In this document: one piece after another, positions 53,490 to 64,000 of the stretch | How the letters are laid out: each line of letters opens with the position of its first letter | Numbering within the stretch: the first letter of the stretch is position 1 | Assembly (NCBI GenBank): GCA_028753945.1 | Contig: JAPNXP010000013.1 | Coordinates: 4,775,501-4,839,500, forward strand | Source: Hexactinellida sp. DTS-2022 | Lineage: Eukaryota > Porifera > Hexactinellida | Length of the DNA stretch: 64,000 nt | Direction of reading: 5' to 3' | Translations under genes and position numbers: made by a program | The notes under the pieces: generated by a model | Told to the model about the DNA's origin: nothing | Database searches by the model: none | The model's input: the letters and a program-made list of their open reading frames with translations, nothing else

Positions 53490-54560
53490 TCACTTTTTTC
53501 TTATATTTCTCTTGTAACTACCAGGTGGTGCAAATTCTGGATTTCTTTCCTCTTCTCTTTCCGAAAAATATTTATTTGTTGTGAGTATGAGTTTGTCTTT
53601 GTCCCATTCTCTGATGTTTGGCTGTCTAGTCGATTCTCTGATTGAATCGATTAATTTAAAAACTTCATCTTTCTGTTTATTAAGTTGTTCTTTTTCACCA
53701 ATAACTTTTCCTTCTGTCTCTGCTGAAGTTTCATTTGATTCCGTCTCCATTTTTATAGAATTCTCTTTTTCGATCTCATCTGCCTCGTCCAGGAAACTTA
53801 CGTCTTTACCAAGAGCGGTCAGCTTTCTCCTCATCTCATCTCGCACCAGCCGCATTCGGGCATCTTTCTTAGCTTTCCGTTCTCTCAGTTCCTTCTGTCT
53901 CTTCGCGATACTCTTCTCAGTCTCTTTATGCAGTTTCTCCAAATCCTCCATTTCCTGTCTCCGAGTAGACTCGTCAGTCGAGAAGGAGAAGTACCCCACC
54001 CCATGCTGTCGGATCTCGTCACCAATCGCTTCCTGGTAGTGCATGTACTCGCTGTCTCCGGGATTAAACTCGCTTAGTTTATTTGAATCATTTGAAACAT
54101 TTGGAATATATGGACCGCTATAACCGCCTAAATTACCAAAAAAATTCCTGGGTTCATCTGAAGTTTCTTGTGTGAACTTTTCATTAAATTCATTCTCAAC
54201 CATTTTCTGTTCAAAGTCGACAAGGCAAGTCTCTGAACTTTTAATGACAGAATCCAAATTATCAATTTTATTCATTTGGTCATATATACGACACTTCTTC
54301 TGAAGTGCTATTTGAGATTTAGCAAGCAATTCCTCTGTTTCTAAATCAATTGAATTTGTTTTTTTCTTTTTCTTTTGTTTGTTGGTATTTACATTTTTGT
54401 GTTGTTTATTCTTTTTAAACAGAGGCGTGTTTGTTTTGCGGATCGAAATTTCTTTTTGTGCTTTCAAATGATTAAAAGCTTTTCGTTTATTTATGATTTC
54501 AGCTTGAAGATTTAAAGTAAGACCAGTTACTGTATGTGTTAATATATCGTCCTTATTCAT
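53490..54560 (-). CDS. CCDC174: CCDC174-type protein
   Basis: 356 residues, one exon (human 467). Landmarks of the family are ELLAKSQIALQKKCRIYDQM, LVDFEQKMVE, RQHGVGYFSFSTDESTRRQEMEDL (family GVGYFAFARDKELR), a basic helix KRQKELRERKAKKDARMRLVRDEMRR, and PNIREWDKDK...REEERNPEFAPPGSY near the C-terminus. CCDC174 is a nuclear protein associated with the exon-junction complex. The Lys-rich N-terminal segment (QKKKKKTN) serves as a likely nuclear signal. AT-biased codons compared with neighbours such as DDX47. Confidence 0.9.
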   Translation of the reverse strand: MNKDDILTHTVTGLTLNLQAEIINKRKAFNHLKAQKEISIRKTNTPLFKKNKQHKNVNTNKQKKKKKTNSIDLETEELLAKSQIALQKKCRIYDQMNKIDNLDSVIKSSETCLVDFEQKMVENEFNEKFTQETSDEPRNFFGNLGGYSGPYIPNVSNDSNKLSEFNPGDSEYMHYQEAIGDEIRQHGVGYFSFSTDESTRRQEMEDLEKLHKETEKSIAKRQKELRERKAKKDARMRLVRDEMRRKLTALGKDVSFLDEADEIEKENSIKMETESNETSAETEGKVIGEKEQLNKQKDEVFKLIDSIRESTRQPNIREWDKDKLILTTNKYFSEREEERNPEFAPPGSYKRNIRKK

Positions 54561-54660
54561 GCTATCTACTATTAATTAGTTAGTTAAAAATAGTTTAAAA
54601 CTTTTCAATTTGTATTTGAAAGATACTAACTAATAAATAATTCAATTAAAATACAAATAG

Positions 54661-54869
54661 TGTGTGAAAATAAATTAAGTTATAATGAACAAACGGTGCA
54701 GGAGAATTTCTTTAACAAAATCTGGTTACTAAATGAGCCACATAAGATATCTTGTAGTGGCCAAATAAAATCACCATTCAAGAAAGAGAAAATAACGTCA
54801 ACTGTAGAAACCAAAAATTCAATACTACTCCCATCACAAAGCGTTGTTAGAGGCAAATGGAATGTGATA
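54661..54869 (+). CDS. Possible internal exon of an unrecognised protein
   Basis: An open stretch flanked by an acceptor-like ATAG and a donor GTGAGT. It encodes ENFFNKIWLLNEPHKI, SPFKKEKITSTVETKN and SILLPSQSVVRGKWNV, which read like coding sequence rather than AT noise. There is no ATG, no neighbouring exon was found, and an opposing frame exists. It lies just upstream of the CCDC174 start. Confidence 0.3.
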
Positions 54870-55108
54870 GTGAGTACCACAATACAATAGTATATCGTTA
54901 CAGAGATATTATTAACAAACAGTAGAATAGTAATAACAAAGTGATATTAAAAGCAATCCATGAGGGCTGTGTGTCAGTTTCAAGTCTATACACAATATAA
55001 TATTCTATAATCTACTTTCTAGTAGGGCAATTCAATGTGCGTGATTGGGAGTAGATGTATCAGTAAAAATGTTACAAGAATTACAGTCAAAACTTATCCT
55101 AGTTTGTT

Positions 55109-62018
<6,910 letters not shown>

Positions 62019-62046
62019 TCGACAAATTAAAAATCTAATCTAACTA

Positions 62047-62199
62047 CAGTAGAACCTCGTTAGTACGAACACGAAGGGACTGTCAAATGCGTTCGCCTTA
62101 TCCGGTTTATTTGTATTGAATGGCTTTGAAGGGGAGTGAAATAGTGTTCATATTAACCGGAATTTCGTATCAACCGTGTTCGTATAACGAGGTTTACTG
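62047..62199. mobile_element. pogo-type MITE upstream of ISWI
   Basis: Ends CAGTAGAACCTCGTTAGTAC / GTATAACGAGGTTTACTG, TA on both sides. Starts 28 bp upstream of the ISWI start codon, so it lies in the 5' UTR or core promoter. The body matches the 36.8-kb copy (AAATGCGTTCGCCTTATCCGG). Confidence 0.85.
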
Positions 62200-62328
62200 T
62201 AACATTATAAGTAGAGCTCTATCTAAGTACTTTATGCCTCACAAGATTATACTATAGATCAGGTATGCTAGTGTAATTTCACTGGTGCTATCCATTGTCC
62301 AAAACATAACTTGTAGAGAGCCTTTAAA

Positions 62329-62420
62329 CAGGGGTCCACAAGATGTATTACGGTCAATGGGAGGGGGGTCCACAGATGTCTAATATTTACTATAGGTGAA
62401 GAAATGGTTGGGAATCTCTG
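62329..62420. mobile_element. hAT-type MITE upstream of ISWI, 3' of PPIL1
   Basis: Left CAGGGGTCCACAAGATG, right GGTTGGGAATCTCTG. Contains ATTACGGTCAATGGGAGGGGGGTCC. Flanks CCTTTAAA and CTTTAACC share only six bases, offset by one, so the duplication is imperfect. Confidence 0.65.
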
Positions 62421-62467
62421 CTTTAACCAATGTATACCAATACAGTCACCATTACAGGAGTATAATG

Positions 62468-62953
62468 CTACTCCTCAGCATAGGCTCTGGCTATCCTAAC
62501 GTCCTCAGTGGGCTGATCCCCCGCGTCCGTTGGCACCAAACCGATTCTGTTAACGACGCCTAACCCGGCACACACTCGCCCGAATATAGTGTGCTTCCCG
62601 TCCAGGTTCTGCGTGGGGCCTAGCGTTATGAAGAATTGACTCCCGTTAGTGTCGGGCCCGCTGTTAGCCATGGAGAGGATGCCCGCGCCCGTGTGCTTAA
62701 GCTCAGCGTGTATTTCGTCCGGAAACGATTCTCCGTAAATGGAGCTGCCTCCCCTCCCGGTGCCTGTCGGGTCTCCCGTCTGTATCACGAAGTCCGGCAC
62801 TATTCTGTGGAACCTGCAGTTGTCGTAGTATCCTTGGTGCGCCAGTGTTGCGAAGTTCTGACAGGTGCGCGGCGCGTGGTCCCAGTAGAGCTCGCAGGAC
62901 ACCCGACCCATCGTGGTCTCCATGATAACGTAGCGGGGCGGAGCCTCAGTCAT
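62468..62953 (-). CDS. PPIL1: Spliceosomal cyclophilin PPIL1
   Basis: 161 residues, one exon (human 166). Single cyclophilin domain with CRFHRIVPDFVIQTGDPTGTGRGG, MANSGPDTNGSQFFITLGPT and LDGKHTIFGRV; the active-site Arg, Phe and Gln residues are present. A TEAPPRYVIMETTMGRVSCELYWDHAPRTCQNF start is typical of PPIL1, which binds SKIP in the active spliceosome and has prolyl isomerase activity. Confidence 0.95.
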   Translation of the reverse strand: MTEAPPRYVIMETTMGRVSCELYWDHAPRTCQNFATLAHQGYYDNCRFHRIVPDFVIQTGDPTGTGRGGSSIYGESFPDEIHAELKHTGAGILSMANSGPDTNGSQFFITLGPTQNLDGKHTIFGRVCAGLGVVNRIGLVPTDAGDQPTEDVRIARAYAEE

Positions 62954-62979
62954 GCTATAAACAGTGCTGTAAAGGAAAT

Positions 62980-63172
62980 GTAACTTGGTTATAATGTACT
63001 CCTTGGGAGAGGAAAATAAGTACGTACTAAGTTACTAACCGAGTTCAATCCTACATAGAAATACATACTACTGCTTTATAAACTAGTTAAAAAATAGTAG
63101 TACGTACTGTCATACAACAATACTAAGCCGAATTACGTTATAACCCATGTACGTTATAACAGAGTCCTACTG
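62980..63172. mobile_element. Diverged pogo-type MITE between PPIL1 and EMC2
   Basis: Right end CGTTATAACAGAGTCCTACTG then TA 63173-63174. The interior is the reverse complement of the 56.2-kb element (CCTACATAGAAATACATACT; AGTACGTACT). The left end is approximate. Confidence 0.6.
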
Positions 63173-63239
63173 TATTTCACTGTACTATATTTCCAGTATT
63201 ACATTTGATATAGCTACAACTGATATAACCTAGCAGTGT

Positions 63240-64000
63240 CTATTTATCAAAATAACTGATTGCATTATGTAACATCCTCGCCCCCGCTTCGTTACCAGAT
63301 TCCGCATACATCTCCATTAGCCGCCCCTTAGCCCAGTCCACCATTCTCCTCTCCTTGCCCTGTAGACTCTGTTTAGTAGCTCTCGTTATAGAATAGAAAG
63401 TTAGAATAACCCCGTACATAGCTCGTGTGGAGTCCCGTTTGAGAGCCAGCACCTGTGTGTAGTGCTTAGCGGCGCTGTCCCAATGCTCCTCTCCCTTCGT
63501 GTAGCAAATCTCAGCGTACTTCAAGTGGTGCAGGTAGCTGAGTGGGTTGGTAAGAATCAACTCTTCTATGCAGAACCCTGCATTGTGCATATCAAGCTCT
63601 TGTGCGTACAAATCGCATAGCTCCAGCCAGCCCTCTGTGTCGCCCATAAACAGAGTCAGATACTTACACAGCTCTTGAATCGCCAGTTTTATTTGCCCTT
63701 TCGATTTGTGTAAAGACACCTTGCGTCTGCGACACCCCCTATTAAGCGGCTCCCTATTTATAGTGTCCTGATAAAGCGTGAGTGCCTCCTCTGTTAATCC
63801 CTGTGCTTCTAACAGCAAACCCTTTAGCATAAGGACACGAATGCTCTTAGGGAAGCGAGCAGACAGCTTAGAGAGAGCAGATTTAGTTATATCGTACTCA
63901 CTGCAGTCTAGAGAGGCTATAACAAGAGACTCGTATACCTCCCATACGGTCCCCCCCAGGCTGCCGGCGTGATGCGACACCAGGTGATTAGAGAGGGATA
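63240..64000 (-). CDS. EMC2: ER membrane protein complex subunit 2 (5' end outside window)
   Basis: The frame is open to the window edge; 253 codons are visible and the N-terminus lies beyond base 64000. TPR-like helices read VYESLVIASLDCSEYDITKSALSKLSARFPKSIRVLMLKGLLLEAQG, then ALTLYQDTINREPLNRGCRRRKVSLHKSKG and LAIQELCKYLTLFMGDTEGWLELCDLY. These match EMC2/TTC35 (REPTNTAARKRKIAIRKAQG.. type). EMC2 is the cytosolic TPR core of the EMC insertase for tail-anchored and multipass proteins. No introns in the visible part. Confidence 0.9.
   Translation of the reverse strand, partial: SLSNHLVSHHAGSLGGTVWEVYESLVIASLDCSEYDITKSALSKLSARFPKSIRVLMLKGLLLEAQGLTEEALTLYQDTINREPLNRGCRRRKVSLHKSKGQIKLAIQELCKYLTLFMGDTEGWLELCDLYAQELDMHNAGFCIEELILTNPLSYLHHLKYAEICYTKGEEHWDSAAKHYTQVLALKRDSTRAMYGVILTFYSITRATKQSLQGKERRMVDWAKGRLMEMYAESGNEAGARMLHNAISYFDK

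Noticed and set aside
54680-54880. 66-codon minus frame (MVLTITFHLPLTTLCDG..)
   Set aside because: It competes with a more protein-like plus-strand stretch and has no family signal.

Overview
This window is nuclear DNA from an animal-grade eukaryote. Genes have spliced introns with GT-AG junctions. The gene set includes a perilipin, an hnRNP L-type splicing regulator, ISWI, NEK2, a TRIM/NHL-like scaffold, NPHP1 and CFAP53 (so cilia are present), strumpellin (WASH complex), TAF7, NELF-C/D and a TK2/dNK-type nucleoside kinase. Intergenic DNA is AT-rich, spacers are short and MITEs are everywhere. A small-genome, early-branching or secondarily compact metazoan fits best; I cannot name the species.

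Layout, left to right. 1-7 kb: the end of strumpellin, then U2A' (SNRPA1, nine exons). One U2A' intron carries an unrecognised opposite-strand gene and a 1.7-kb foldback transposon flanked by perfect 8-bp target duplications. 7-9 kb: a membrane RBR ubiquitin ligase whose 3' end is tandemly duplicated, then SEM1. 9.7-21 kb: mostly intronless nuclear machinery genes (URB2, nucleoside kinase, tRNA-Lys, NELF-C/D, POLA2) and NPHP1. 21-26 kb: a segmental duplication with two ARF GTPases, one with a remodelled switch region, and a stray CFAP53 exon, followed by CFAP53. 26-41 kb: ARMT1, a small tail-anchored protein, p47/NSFL1C, ALKBH1, DDX47, NEK2, TAF7, TMEM35, a membrane-anchored PHD protein, NKAP and RIC8. 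41.6-46.4 kb: a 15-exon hnRNP L gene. 46.8-55 kb: CMSS1, an ankyrin-FYVE protein, perilipin and CCDC174. 55-62 kb: ISWI (SMARCA5), with an NHL-repeat scaffold gene nested in one intron. The window ends with PPIL1 and EMC2 (5' end missing).

Two architectural themes stand out. First, genes are either intronless, even when very long, or multi-exon. Introns without a repeat are about 52-86 bp, while most of the longer ones contain a TA-flanked MITE whose removal leaves roughly 50-130 bp. Second, many genes are head-to-head with short shared spacers (URB2/kinase, POLA2/NPHP1, ARMT1/tail-anchored protein).

Exon boundaries were assigned by hand from GT-AG sites, reading-frame phase and remembered family sequence. 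Gene names rest on family recognition, not on a database search. No operon, CRISPR or viral gene was seen.
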